Shown here: one piece after another, positions 48,350-59,644 of the stretch
Layout of the letters: every line of letters begins with the position of its first letter
How positions within the stretch are numbered: the first letter of the stretch is position 1
NCBI GenBank assembly: GCA_025642075.2
Contig: JAODUO010000051.1
Coordinates: forward strand, 173,501 to 237,500
Reading direction: 5' to 3'
Source of the DNA: Ridgeia piscesae
Lineage: Eukaryota > Annelida > Polychaeta > Sabellida > Siboglinidae
DNA length: 64,000 bases
Notes under the pieces: generated by a model
The model's database searches: none
What the model was told of the DNA's origin: nothing
What the model saw: only the letters and a program-made list of their open reading frames with translations
Translations under genes and position numbers: made by a program

Positions 48350-49435
48350 ATGGCCCCAGTGCGACAATCGGCCCGACAGAAAGCTCGAGGTCGTCCTGTG
48401 CAGGCGACGGACCCATCTTCAGTAGATCCGGCGAGACGCCTTGCCACTGCGGCTGCCACAGGGGTGGCGCACCGACGGCACCTGGCTAACTCTCAAGTTA
48501 GACAAGACACCACTGCATCATTGCGCAAGGACTTGGATGAGATCAGGGACTTGCTGAGGTCAGTTTTGCCATGTGCTGCATCCGCTACCCCGGTCCCAGT
48601 CGCGGGACCATCCGAGCCTCCCCTGCCACCATTGGACATGCCTGGGGCTGGGTCAGTTGCCCCCCCTTGGCCTACTACCGTGGACATTGAGCCGCCAATG
48701 GCCTCTAGTGCAGGTATGGTGGAGACTGTCCTCACTCTCCCGGGCCCGACGCAGGCTAGAGTGTCCCGCCTCATTACTAATTCCTTGTCCCTCCACAGTC
48801 ACGTCCCTCAGAAAACACGTCTGAAGATTTGGTCCAATGATTTTGTCGACATATATTCCCTTCTGCCTGAGGTCAGTTTAGTTCCCCAAGAAATGACCCT
48901 GACAGTTCGCCCTGGTGGCACCGATGGGGGACCCTCGGTCTGCGTCTCCCCCAAGCCTAAGTCCGACTCGCATACATTTTACGCCTGGTCAAAAGCTTTT
49001 GACATCTTTTGCTCTGTATACCTTTTGAAGCCAGGAAATACTGTGCAGGCAACTAAACTCTTCCAGTATCGACACATAATCCGGAATCTGCTGGAGAGGG
49101 GTGGTGACTGGCGGGGGTACGATGAGTCCTTTCGTACCATGCGAGCGAGTGAGGGCTGGGAGTGGGACGAGATGCACTCCCAGCTTTGGCTCATGGCTGC
49201 CCAACGACCAATCCCTAAACAAGCACCTCAGGTGAGGACCCCCTTTCTTGGACGGGGGGCAGGTTCGCAAGTTGCCCCCAATCGCTGCTACACCTATAAC
49301 TCCCGGGGTACTTGTCCATTCAACCCTTGTAGGTACAGACACCAGTGCAGATTCTGTGGGGGAGGTCATCCTGGGATCAAGTGTCCTAGCCGCAAAGGTA
49401 GGCCATCCCCAAACCAACAGGGGGGGTTCCGTTAA
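48350..49435 (+). CDS. Ngaro gag-like protein with CCCH and knuckle-type zinc fingers
   Basis: Start chosen at ATG 48350 (MAPVRQSARQKARG); an upstream in-frame ATG at 48224 adds 42 residues with no domain character. A Pro/Ala-rich linker precedes a globular part (SKAFDIFCSVYLLK ... FQYRHIIRNLLERGGDW ... YDESFRTMRA) typical of DIRS-type gag. The C-terminus has CYTYNSRGTCPFNPCRYRH, then CRFCGGGHPGIKC, two Cys/His clusters for nucleic acid binding. The pol frame overlaps its end in the +1 frame. Confidence 0.85.
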   Translation: MAPVRQSARQKARGRPVQATDPSSVDPARRLATAAATGVAHRRHLANSQVRQDTTASLRKDLDEIRDLLRSVLPCAASATPVPVAGPSEPPLPPLDMPGAGSVAPPWPTTVDIEPPMASSAGMVETVLTLPGPTQARVSRLITNSLSLHSHVPQKTRLKIWSNDFVDIYSLLPEVSLVPQEMTLTVRPGGTDGGPSVCVSPKPKSDSHTFYAWSKAFDIFCSVYLLKPGNTVQATKLFQYRHIIRNLLERGGDWRGYDESFRTMRASEGWEWDEMHSQLWLMAAQRPIPKQAPQVRTPFLGRGAGSQVAPNRCYTYNSRGTCPFNPCRYRHQCRFCGGGHPGIKCPSRKGRPSPNQQGGFR

Positions 49436-51035
49436 ACAAGTCGTACCTTCGCCAGTGTCGCCTACTAGGCTTAATTGGATGTTACAGGGATACGATACTA
49501 TTGCTACTAATTATTTGGTTACTGGGTTTACAGTGGGATTTCATCTAGGTTGTTTAGGAGCTCCTATCCAACTGGATCACCACGTTGCTAACATGAAATC
49601 TGCTTTTCAGTTGCCACATGTGATAGATGCTAAATTAAAAAAGGAGAAATCATTGCAGCGCATCTTAGGTCCTTTTGCTATACCACCCACACATCCAGCC
49701 TTCCGAGTCTCACCCCCTAGGAGTGGTCGCTAAGAAACTGCCTGGCGAATTTCGCATGATTCATAATCTTTCATACCCTGAAGGGTCTTCTGTTAATGAT
49801 TACATCCCAGCTGAATTCGCTACTGTACAATATGCAACAATTCAGGATGTCATCTCATTTGTTACATCTGCTCGTTCAATAGTATTTATGGCTAAAGTTG
49901 ATATCGAGGCCGCTTTTCGAATCATCCCGGTGGCACCTAGCGACACACATCTGTTAGGTTTTCGGTGGGGAGATTTATATTACATGGATGCTGTCCTGCC
50001 CATGGGCTGTTCTAGCTCTTGTGCTATCTTTGAATCTTTCAGTACTGCATTAGAATGGATAGCTATGAATACCTTGGGTGCAACTAAAGTGATTCATGTA
50101 TTGGATGATTTTTTAGTTTTAGCCGAGTCACAGGACAAGTGTGGGACTGATCTCCAGGCTTTTATTACTATGTGCAGCCAACTCGGTGTGCCATTAGTAC
50201 CGAGTAAGACAGTGGGTCCATGTACAACACTTCAATTTCTAGGTATTGTCATTGATACAGTAGCTATGGAGGTGCGCTTACCCGATGACAAGTTGCTAAA
50301 GGCTAGAATGCTACTACGCTCATTTCTGGCTAGACATAAAGTTACGCTCAGAGAAATTCAGAGTCTAGTTGGATTATTACAGTTCTTTTGTTATGTCATC
50401 AGGTTCGCTAGGGCTTTTTTACGCCGAACAATCGACTTAACTTTGGGTGTAAGTAAGCCTAATCATCACATTACGCTGACAAATCCGGTTAAATTGGATC
50501 TTGAGATGTGGCTAGCTTTCCTAGATGATTTTAATGGCAAGTCTTTCTTTATAGATGATGATTTCCTAACCGGGGATTTCCTCCAACTATTTACTGATGC
50601 CTCAGGTGGCAAAGGTTATGGAGCAGTTTGTGGAGCACAGTGGTTTTTCGGGGTATGGCCTGTATCTTGGCAAGCACTTAACATAACCATTTTGGAGTTG
50701 TACCCCATTATGGTCGCTGTAGAAATGTGGGGGACAGCGTGGGCTAACTGCATGTGTTTTTTTTTCTCACAGATAACGAGTCATTAGTGTCTGTGATTAA
50801 TAAGCAGACTTCCAAAGAACCTTCCGTCATGGTTCTCCTGCGTCGCTTAATCTTGACATGTTTACGATATAATATTCATTTTATAGCTCAGCATGTACCT
50901 GGTAGAGATAATACTCTTGCTGACAAGTTGTCACGTTCACAGATCGACGACTTCCGGGCACTGGCTCCATGGGTCAACAAACATCCTACAGCGCTACCGT
51001 TCCACATATCTCCGGCGGCCTTCGGGACACTGTAG
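49248..51035 (+). pseudogene. Ngaro reverse transcriptase / RNase H, two frameshifts
   Basis: The frame open from about 49248 (first ATG 49479, MLQGYDTIATNYLV) reads to FAIPPTHPAFRVSP, shifts at a run of five C (about 49713), and continues LGVVAKKLPGEFRMIHNLSY, KVDIEAAFRIIPV, PMGCSSSCAIFESF and the catalytic VLDDF (50098-50112). RNase H follows with LFTDASGG, ITILELYPI, a second shift in a T run (about 50757-50766), TDNESLVSV and GRDNTLADKLSR, so D-E-D-D are all present. Both shifts are in homopolymers. In Ngaro elements pol is normally one ORF. Confidence 0.88.
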
Positions 51036-51903
51036 GGATGCTCCTACAAGCATCCTTGGCACCATCATCCCGATTGCAATATGAGCGGGCATGGCATAAA
51101 CTGGTAGGGTTTTTGCACTCTCTAGGTCTGGTTCCGGTGTTACCAGTACCTATTTACATCATGATGTTTTTTATTGCTCACCTTCATAATGCAGGTTTGG
51201 CACCAGCCTCAATTATTTCCTATGTTTCTGCGATTTCATATTTCCATAAGATCAATGGTTTCCAGCCAAAAGTTTCATTATTTCTAGGCTTTTGATAGGA
51301 GCACAAAATTTAAGAACGGTCTCTGATGTTCGCCTGCCAATAACTCTGCCTATACTGACCAAATTAGTCACTGCCGTACCTACTGTCATCACATCTCGCT
51401 ACAAACAGGTCATGCTACGTGCCATGATGGTGCTAGCCTTTAAGGCATATCTGAGGGTAGGTGAGATGGTGCCCGGTTCTGCTCGGACAGGTCTTCAGCG
51501 CCAGGACATTTCATTAAACGGTGACTTAATTTCTGTCTCATTTAGGCATTTCAAGCACAGCCGTAAACATGGTTCCCAGTCTTTGCAGATCCCTGGAGGA
51601 GTTATTCCAGCTTCGCTTATTTCCCCTGCCAGTTGTGTTAGGGATTTCCTTCATGCTAGGGGAACAGTTCAGGGCCCACTCTTTGCATATGTAGATGGCA
51701 CACCAATGTTACGCAGAGAGTTTGATTTTTTGCTTAAACACTTGCTTGAGTTTTGTGGCCTTAGCAGCCAAGTTTTTAAGGGTCATAGTTTTAGAATAGG
51801 GGCGGCTACATCAGCAGCATTAAGGGGAGAGTCCGATGCACAGATCAGAGCAGCGGGGCGGTGGTCTTCTGATGCATTTAGGAAATACATTCGAGTTGCT
51901 TAA
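50969..51903 (+). pseudogene. Ngaro tyrosine recombinase, one frameshift
   Basis: ATG 50969 overlaps the RNase H end. The N-terminal SAM-like part (SRLQYERAWHKLVGFL) is followed by a shift at an A run (CCAAAAG, about 51272) into the frame ending at TAA 51903. Catalytic residues are present: first Arg in AYLRVGEM, Lys region FRHFKHSRK, H-x-x-R in GHSFRIGAAT, GRWSS in the box II position, and the nucleophile Tyr in RKYIRV. It would integrate the circular cDNA by site-specific recombination in place of a DDE integrase. Confidence 0.9.
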
Positions 51904-51959
51904 TGTCGCCAGTTCGCTCATTTAATTACTGCTTATTTTACAGTCTTTGAAGTATCAGC

Positions 51960-52176
51960 GTTTAACAAGTCTCTGACAGTTGCGGAGTCTTATCGAATTG
52001 TGTACGTTTAACAAGTCTCTGACAGTTGCGGAGTCTTATCGAATTATGTGCGTTTTACCAAGTCTCTGACAGTTGCGGAGTCTTATAGATTTATTCAGGT
52101 TAACAAGTCTCTGACAGTTGCGGAGTCTTGTAGATTTATTCAGGTTCACAAGTCTCTGACAGTTGCGGAGTCTTAA
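51960..52176. repeat. 46-bp tandem repeat downstream of the recombinase, 5 copies
   Basis: Unit core AACAAGTCTCTGACAGTTGC, followed by GGAGTCTTA and a variable tail. Lies between the recombinase stop and B1, so it is carried within the element. Confidence 0.95.
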
Positions 52177-52262
52177 CAATTATCTCTTATCATGCTTATA
52201 AATACTTAGCCATGCGTTAGTTTGTGGGGGTCGGTCACATTTGATTTGTGGGTGACCTAGTG

Positions 52263-52525
52263 GCGTGTTGACCCCCACCAATTTGGTGTCAATCGTAAAT
52301 AATGTGTAATTATATTGTTGGTGTTGGTTGTACATATGTATAATGCATGTAGGTGTTGATTTCCAATGCCTTTGAAGCCGGCATGTTTGCTGATACTAGA
52401 CTTATGTAACTGTTGTTTATAATAATGTGTACATATTAAAGTCATTCAGTTGGCCAATTTCAATCAAACTTGGTCTTGCATTATTGCTTTGCATAGGAAG
52501 GTGTATGTGACGGCAGTTGCATACA
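52263..52525 (+). repeat. Ngaro split direct repeat B1, with polyA-like signal
   Basis: Identical to B2 (52914-53176) except for one A/G difference (AGGAAGG versus AGGAGGG). Begins next to a hairpin CACCAATTTGGTG and contains ATTAAA near 52436, a possible 3' processing signal. Directly abuts A2. Confidence 0.9.
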
Positions 52526-52773
52526 ATAATCCTATGTGAGGTGATAATTCAAGTGGCGACATCAGGTGGATTAGGCCAGTAGTAATCTCAGTAATACCCT
52601 AGCGGCGTCCGTAGTAATCAGCCTGAGTCTTTATAAATCCAGTTCAAACCAGTACTCGTCCCATTCGCCACTTTGAGTTCGACGAGAAGCAGCATCATCA
52701 TTTATTGCAGAATTCAATTTAATTTATTCGTATTTGCAAATTTATAGTTGTTTGCTGTTGGGAAATTGTTTAT
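52526..52773 (+). repeat. Ngaro split direct repeat A2
   Basis: 248-bp copy of A1, beginning immediately after B1. The exact B1/A2 junction is the expected circle junction of split direct repeat elements. Confidence 0.92.
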
Positions 52774-52913
52774 CCCACCCACCTCCCTGTTCCACACATT
52801 ATAGTTTCTTGACGCTTTTCCCTGTCTAGGTGCACGAGGTTTTAGCCTCATTTTGTTTTCCTCTTATGGTGTACTCAGGGTTTTTAGTGCGGTAAATTAA
52901 CGTTGGCAGTATT

Positions 52914-53176
52914 GCGTGTTGACCCCCACCAATTTGGTGTCAATCGTAAATAATGTGTAATTATATTGTTGGTGTTGGTTGTACATATGTATAATGCATG
53001 TAGGTGTTGATTTCCAATGCCTTTGAAGCCGGCATGTTTGCTGATACTAGACTTATGTAACTGTTGTTTATAATAATGTGTACATATTAAAGTCATTCAG
53101 TTGGCCAATTTCAATCAAACTTGGTCTTGCATTATTGCTTTGCATAGGAGGGTGTATGTGACGGCAGTTGCATACA
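52914..53176 (+). repeat. Ngaro split direct repeat B2
   Basis: 263-bp copy of B1 forming the right end. The TA microsatellite resumes at 53177. Confidence 0.92.
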
Positions 53177-53181
53177 TATAT

Positions 53182-53236
<55 letters not shown>

Positions 53237-53633
53237 TATTATATAAATATATCTGTCTAGTGTAATAGCGTTCTGCAAACTATGTTCGTTTTCTTAGAAT
53301 AACAGAGTTTTATTAAAACCGGTTGGAATTGTCAATTTCATAACAATCCGTAACATTACTAACCTTCACACACGTTGCCATGCCAGCCGACCAGGCATGC
53401 ACAAACCCACGTCGGGTACTCATCAAACCTCATCAAACACAGGAGGGCGGGTGACTGCGGAAAAATGCAATACTTTCGTAACTGCCAACCAGCACAACAT
53501 GTGCGTGGACATTTCAAAATTATAACATGACACGAAATTGGCAATATATTATAATGTTGCGGAAATATATCTCGCCAAGAATACACACGTGTTTTCTTTA
53601 AACATTTATAGTTAAGGAAGTTTTTTCAATATT

Positions 53634-53736
53634 GCGAACGAACGAACGAACGAACGAACGAACGAACGAACGAACGAACGAACGAACGAACGAACGAACG
53701 AACGAACGAACGAACGAACGAACGAACGAACGAACG
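53634..53736. repeat. (AACG)n microsatellite
   Basis: About 26 units of AACG. Minus-strand frames give RSFV repeats, which are artefacts. Confidence 0.98.
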
Positions 53737-54106
53737 TACATGGTACGTATGTAATAACTATAAAATGCACTGGTGCGTCTACGCAGTGGGAACGATGACA
53801 AAGCATGAACAAGATAATAATCTTTGATGCTGCAATGAAATTATTTTAATTTAATAAGAATTGGATTGTTGGTGTTGTAGTGAATGTCAAAACCTTTGAT
53901 CATGTTCACATTTCACTTGCTTAAAGTGTTAAGACTAACTGCATTTGTGTTTTTTCTGTACCATCATCATAAGCGATCCATCGAAAGGAGGAGGATGTTT
54001 TCCAAACATTCGGTCATGTGTCCAGAAAAATAAAATGCCTTATAGGCCCTGAGCCAGACCCCGAAATTTGGGCAACGGGCACATTTTAGGGAAGAATAAA
54101 TGATCA

Positions 54107-55924
54107 TAGTTATTTTTTGATAACTCTACATCCCTAGAGATGGAAAATATGTGATAGCATTGCAGGACTCACTGCTTTCTGTGAGAAATCACTGTTTTGT
54201 TTAGCATTAAGACCATTTTCACGACAACAAATATTCAGTGAAATTGCTAAAGGGATGGCTTAAGGCAAACCATTATAAAATAATGAGTATACACCTAAGG
54301 AGCACGACAAATTTATAAAATGTGGGCGAATGGTTCTGCTTCACAGGCATATTAAAACTATTTTAATATCTTGATTGCGAATGTTATAACATTGTATATA
54401 CCACAACGTAATCTAATCTATTCGGGATTTTATCAACAACATTTCTGAATGTTCTCTATAATGACCTTATTTATTGTCTTTCAGGGTGCTTATTGCGCCA
54501 GAATATTCGCATAGGTTGCTAGATATGGAAAATAAGTGATAGCATTGCACAGCTCACAGCATTCTTTGTGAAATCACAAATGTTAACCCTTTTCCCATTT
54601 CCGCCGTAACTGTTTTTTCTATGGATATTTCTGATGTGGTGATCACGTATAGTTCATCATACAATCATTAACTGTCCCAGGTTGACGAAATGTGCAGACG
54701 ATACGGCAGGGATACCGGATATCATAACTGTATCAAACTTATCTTAATATATTAAGAAATGTCGATGTTATGGTACTTTTTCTGCTGCGTCAAAAAATGA
54801 AATCCTCGTCACTCAGTCCTTCTAAATAAATCACATTTATGGTTAGCAATCTATCTTGTCAATCATCACTGAAAGCTCTTTTTGCACAAGAATGTTAGTC
54901 AATATCCCCAGATATGGACAAATGTGAGCATTGCAAAACATACAGTATTATATGTTAAATCATTATTTTAAATATTCATTTCGCGTGTCTGCCGTTACTG
55001 TTTTTAAATGGCCATTACAATGATGAACCACCAAACTATGTGATAGCATTGCAAACATTCATTATTCTTTGTGAAATAACAACTGTGTAACCCTTTTCTC
55101 ATTTCCGCTGTAACTGTTTTGTATGAATATTAATGAAGGAGTGGCAACAAGAATCATAAAATAATTATCGTTTGCCCCATGTGTATGACATTTGTATATG
55201 ATGTGGCGATCAAGTCGGTAGAGCGCCGGACTGTCAATCGAGGGGACGGTGGTTCAATCCCACCTATCGCCGTTTCGAAATGTATAACCTCTCACTAATT
55301 CTAGAGAAGGATAACTCCTGCATTAGCCCAAGTTTGGGCTGTTTGGAGGAAATGACCTGAGACCTGAAACAGTCTCAAAATCACTTCAATACTTTGAGAA
55401 TTGCGGATTTCAAAGAAACAAATGGCTTAGTAAGAACACAAACAACAGGTTTGTATATGCTCACTGAAGACTCCCATTGCTCCAAATAGCCATGTCTCTA
55501 GATATAGATTTGTTTTATAGCACTACAAAACACTGGGTACTCTATATGCAAAATCACTTTTTAAACCTTTAAAAAACTGTTTTTCTAAGGATTTCTTTGA
55601 AGAAAACCCGAATAGTTTAGATTGCATGTTACGTTGTGGTAGATACAATATTTTAATATCCGCAATTCTCAAGGTATTATATTAATTTTAATATGGCTGT
55701 GAAGCAGAACCATTGGCCCACATATAGTGAATCTTTTATACTCCTTATTATCTTATAGTGGTTTGTCTTAGGTCACCCATTTAGCAATTTCACTGAAAAG
55801 TTGTCGTGAAAATGGGGTTAGTGCTACAAACAGTGATTTCTCACAGAAAGCTGTGAGACCTGCAATGCTATCACATATTTTCCAACTCTAGGGATGCAGA
55901 GCTATCCAAAAAATCACTATATGG
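54107..55924. mobile_element. foldback element with about 270-bp inverted ends
   Basis: 54107-54376 is the imperfect reverse complement of 55655-55924. Matched blocks include GATGGAAAATATGTGATAGC (about 54138) against its complement near 55870, TTTCTGTGAGAAATCACTG, and GTTCTGCTTCACAG against CTGTGAAGCAGAAC. The interior has further diverged copies of a GTGATAGCATTGCA...AAATCAC...TAACTGTTTT module (about 54525, 54915, 55040, 55500). No transposase ORF. Non-autonomous. Confidence 0.8.
55205..55440 (+). mobile_element. tRNA-derived SINE or tRNA pseudogene
   Basis: GGCGAT (55205) pairs with ATCGCC about 65 bases later. AGTCGGTAGAGC fits an A box and GGTTCAATCC a B box, with a perfect 5-bp T arm (GGTGG/CCACC). 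The anticodon loop would be CTGTCAA (GTC, Asp-like), but its stem has mismatches. An unrelated tail follows. It lies inside the foldback element. Confidence 0.6.
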
Positions 55925-56960
55925 GAATTCGCCTCTAATAATGTACAGACAAACCGACTTATGGCTAGGCAATGTTTTGAATACAGCTAGAATAATTTGT
56001 TATTCTTGTAAAATGTTTGTTTTTATCAGCAATTATTATTAGTGCCGTGGTAGTATATTAAAACAATACGCTAGTCTTTCAAATATTTTAAGAAACGTTC
56101 GGTGATATACAAATTGTAGTTAATAAATACATAATTTACTTAGCTTTGTAAATAGGTATTACCTAGGCTAAAACGTAATTCTTCAGGGAATATTCCAGTA
56201 TGTATAGATATATTTTACAAATATTGTAATGGTTTAATAATATGTGTACACATCGTCGTGATCGCTTTACAAGTAATGGCAACATATCTAAATTGTAACA
56301 TCTGGAGCGAGTTTAATATTGCCCAAACAAACTTTTCAGTTTTATTTTATTATACCCCTATATCACATTTTGAGAGTATGCTGGATAGCATTAAAACAGT
56401 TCACCTTTTTCAGTAGAAAAAACATTGTTGTGCTCTCTTATATAATAATCAACATGAACCCAAAATGACAAGCTTCTATAAAGAAAGTAGCTAGGTACAT
56501 GAAGCTCTTGACAATTCTAGAGAATCGGTGTAGGCTAAGCGTCGTAGGAGCTGGTTGATCACGCAACCTGGCTGCCACGACGGCGGAAGACACTTGTATT
56601 ATTATTATTATTTAGAGCAATTTCACAAAGGTTCCAAAACAAATATTTTGCTCACATACACCTTATAGACATATATATCTTTTGAGATGGGGCTGCCCGG
56701 ATTTAAAGGTCAAGATCAATCGAAGGTCAAAAGACAATATTTCGTAATTCCAATGTTATCATCTACTAACACTATAACACCGTTTGTATTTCGGAAGGTT
56801 ACAGGACACGTTTATGGCTGCAAATTATTATAATTTCAATATGCACACGTAGCTGCACGCGTATACTATAGCATTGGGTACTGATACGTAGTGCACATCA
56901 ACATTCAAAGAGGCACTCACATTTACACTCACACCTCCATTGCTAACTAATTCCCCACAT
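55925..56960. other. AT-rich intergenic DNA
   Basis: No gene or clear repeat end seen. Confidence 0.35.
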
Positions 56961-56967
56961 GCCGCTA

Positions 56968-58541
56968 CAATGCTTGTTCTTTACCCTCACAAAGTCCACG
57001 GCAGAGACAGAGTGCTGTGCATGTGAGCCCGGCGGTCTTGCAGCTGCATTTCGTCGCACAAGTGGATTCAGCCTTGCAGCCACACTTGATCTGTTCTCTA
57101 CAACTACAGCAGCAGCTGGTAGAGTTGTCCAGACTGGACGACATTCGGTGTCTTCTCTTGTCTATCCAAAGCCTTCAGTATTGGGCGCAGCTGATAGGCT
57201 TCAGGCTATATCTCCAAATAATGGCTTGGTATAAGCATCGGTTTACGTGTTGAGGCAATACTGTTTCGGTCGGAGGAAGCTTCTCCATCATCTTAACCAT
57301 TGTTGGGAAATAATAAAGTATACGGGTCTGACGGGAAAAGTAGTTGCCCCCTCATTCAGCGCATCATCTACATGTAGACATATTCTGCTGTCTGCCTCTT
57401 CGTGGTCATTCACCGACATCGATATCTCAGCACGATTCGATTTTACGTGTGAACCACTGGTAATATACACATGTTGACTTGGTGGGTAGTCATGTTTGAC
57501 TCCATCTCCCGTCAGAAGATTGAAGAGTTCTTCTTTATTTGTGGCATCCTGTAAGAAAGCCGCAAAGGACATTGGCAATTTGGCATCACGGGACCCGTTT
57601 CTGCGTGTATCTTTTCCGTCGTTTTTCTCTGGCTGTGGCTTTCAAGCTGTCAAGTCAGCACATGTCCCAGATGATGTCAATCCTAGAACAGCCTTGTAGT
57701 TGCCTTTCTGTCCAGGGAATGAAGATGGTGTCACTGTATTCACCGAACGTTGCTGTGTTGTCTAGTGGCAGGGCATGCACTGTCGCAGCACCATCGAACA
57801 CTTTGGCATCAATTAAATGAAAGGGGGTTTCCTGTTGGAAATTTGGTTCAATGCAGTGCAACAGCTCATGTTTGGTGCTCGCAAGTCGAAGTTTCCCAGG
57901 CAGTGACAATGCTGGCGGCGACCACGGGTGGTTTTCTCACCCAGTCTGGTGTTACAAAGTTGTGCAGCAACGAACAGCTGGCTGAAGAGATTGCAGTCAC
58001 TCTCCATATGTTGAAACTGCGGTTTTGCTTTCGAGTTTGTCGTTGTGAAGTAACGACTCTTAAATAAAGGCAGTTGGTTTTTGTTGATGGCCTTGTCGAT
58101 AGAGATCTACCTTTCAATAAGCACATCGTTGACGTATTTTGAATACTGCTCTTTTCCCAGACGTTCAAATGAGTGCAGTGCTTGCACCACCATTTCGTTC
58201 ATGCAGTCGTGATTGTCCAAGGTCATTAATTCGTTGGATGAATCCACGAACGGATTTCCCATTGTCACGATCACATCGCACATGTTGGTAACCTGTTTCT
58301 TAAAGGTTTCCTGGCTTGCATGTCTTGCTCATGATTAAGAGTGTGTTGGTCGGGTGTGCAAACAATTCCTCAAACTCACTGAGGATCCTGGCTTGTTCAG
58401 GACCTGCCACCATCCATCGCTTAAGGGCAGCCCCATCTCAGAAGTCGTATATGTCCATAAGGCATCTTGCAAAATATATGTTTTGGAACCTTTGTGAACA
58501 TTGCTCTGATAAAGAATAATGATATTGATACACTTGCTCAT
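56968..58541 (-). pseudogene. multicopy PIN-like / CXC-domain protein, pseudogene
   Basis: Minus-strand frames in order from 58541: QNALWTYTTSEMG-type segment (DALWTYTTSEMGLPLSDG), NDHDCMNEMVVQALHSFERL, ESDCNLFSQLFVA, KLRLASTKHELLHCIE, DAKVFDGAATVHALPLDNTA, YSDTIFIPWTERQLQ, LPMSFAAFLQDATNKEELFN, VYITSGSHVKSN and SVNDHEEADSRICLHVDDAL. After a deletion there is a Cys-rich end (CGCKAESTCATKCSCKTAG, CTALCLCRGLCE) resembling tesmin/TSO1 CXC clusters. This is a large family of repeated genes of unclear function in invertebrate genomes. Several stops and shifts, and the loss of the middle, make it inactive. Confidence 0.65.
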
Positions 58542-58544
58542 TCG

Positions 58545-59410
58545 TCGGCCATTTTGAATTTATGCAAATTAAATAATAACCCCCATGGAAAGATGTGAAT
58601 AAGATGTAAATAAATGAGCTTTTGAAAACATTTTAAAACTATCATTAAAATCTCGATATACTGGACAATATGATTATATCATTATGGATCATTGACCTTG
58701 ACCTGACCTTGGCCTTTAAAATCGGGCAGCCCTCTCTAAAAATGTTATATGGTTCTAAGGTACAACTGTGCCAAATTTGGTTCTTTGGCCCAGCGTGCCA
58801 CGATCATACCCTAAGCGACTCCACTATTATACTACTGTAGATGATTTGTATTGACGACCGTCATGGTTAAAATGTCGGCGTAGCCAAATTTATACATTTC
58901 TTATTTTTATCCTCTAAAATATTATAGCAATAACTCTGAGCCACAATTATTGAGATATCGGAAAATTTTGTTTGGTGACCATTTTAAAAGGCTGTCATTT
59001 CAGAACCTTGCAAAACCTGGCATGGCTCCGACGTTTAAAATGTTTTCCTTGCTGTTATACAAAAGTGTACACTATTTTCATCAATCTGCTGGACTATACG
59101 AAAACTGATCAAAATGCGTACATTGACAATAATCACCGAATGTCAGCATTTTACAAATGCACTTGTAATCTCTATGACGCCGTTGGCACCTCTCGCCGTT
59201 CTGGCATGGCGAATACTTGCACGGATCTGGAAATAGTAGTGTAGTTGAATAATACATTGTCTACTGCAGATGGCAGATATGGCATAACATAGAATGTGGG
59301 CCTCTATTTATGCGTATGTTTTTTTGTTTTCGTCAAGTTTCCATATGTGAGGCATAATTTATATAGTGTACAGCTGTTTCGTAGATTACACTTTTAAGAA
59401 TTCTAGAAGC
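58545..59410. other. intergenic DNA
   Basis: No gene recognised. Confidence 0.35.
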
Positions 59411-59412
<2 letters not shown>

Positions 59413-59471
<59 letters not shown>

Positions 59472-59502
59472 TGTGTGTGTGTGAGAGAGAGTGTGTGTGT
59501 AA
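59413..59502. repeat. (GT)n/(GTGC)n microsatellite
   Basis: GT run with GTGC units and a short GAGA interruption. Confidence 0.97.
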
Positions 59503-59644
59503 CATAATATGTTTATTATATTTATTTAGGGCACCCTACGGACGGCAAAGGAAGATACGCATTAGAATTGGATCAATGAGGTTCTAGGACGTATTTGTTA
59601 AGTGTATCTTACAAATATATACTAATCATCATCACCATTCGTCA

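Larger units (their letters stand above)
46171..53176 (+). mobile_element. Ngaro-like tyrosine-recombinase retrotransposon, 7.0 kb
   Basis: Split direct repeats are arranged A1 (46171-46418), internal ORFs, B1 (52263-52525) directly joined to A2 (52526-52773), a 140-bp spacer, and B2 (52914-53176). A1/A2 (248 bp) and B1/B2 (263 bp) each differ at one base by eye. Between them lie an SGNH hydrolase, gag with zinc fingers, RT/RNase H and a tyrosine recombinase, with no integrase or aspartic protease. This layout is that of the Ngaro group of DIRS-type elements, in which a hydrolase-type extra ORF is known. The insertion sits in a TA-rich microsatellite on both sides, and no target-site duplication is expected. 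Frames are broken four times. Confidence 0.92.

Noticed and set aside
46171..53176. LTR retrotransposon with two LTRs
   Set aside because: The repeats are split (A1...B1A2...B2) rather than two full terminal copies, and the integrating enzyme is a tyrosine recombinase.
53598..53812. RSFV-repeat ORFs
   Set aside because: Translation of the AACG microsatellite.
55205..55275. Functional tRNA-Asp gene
   Set aside because: Acceptor and T arm are good, but the anticodon stem has mismatches and an unrelated tail follows, so a SINE head or tRNA pseudogene is likelier.
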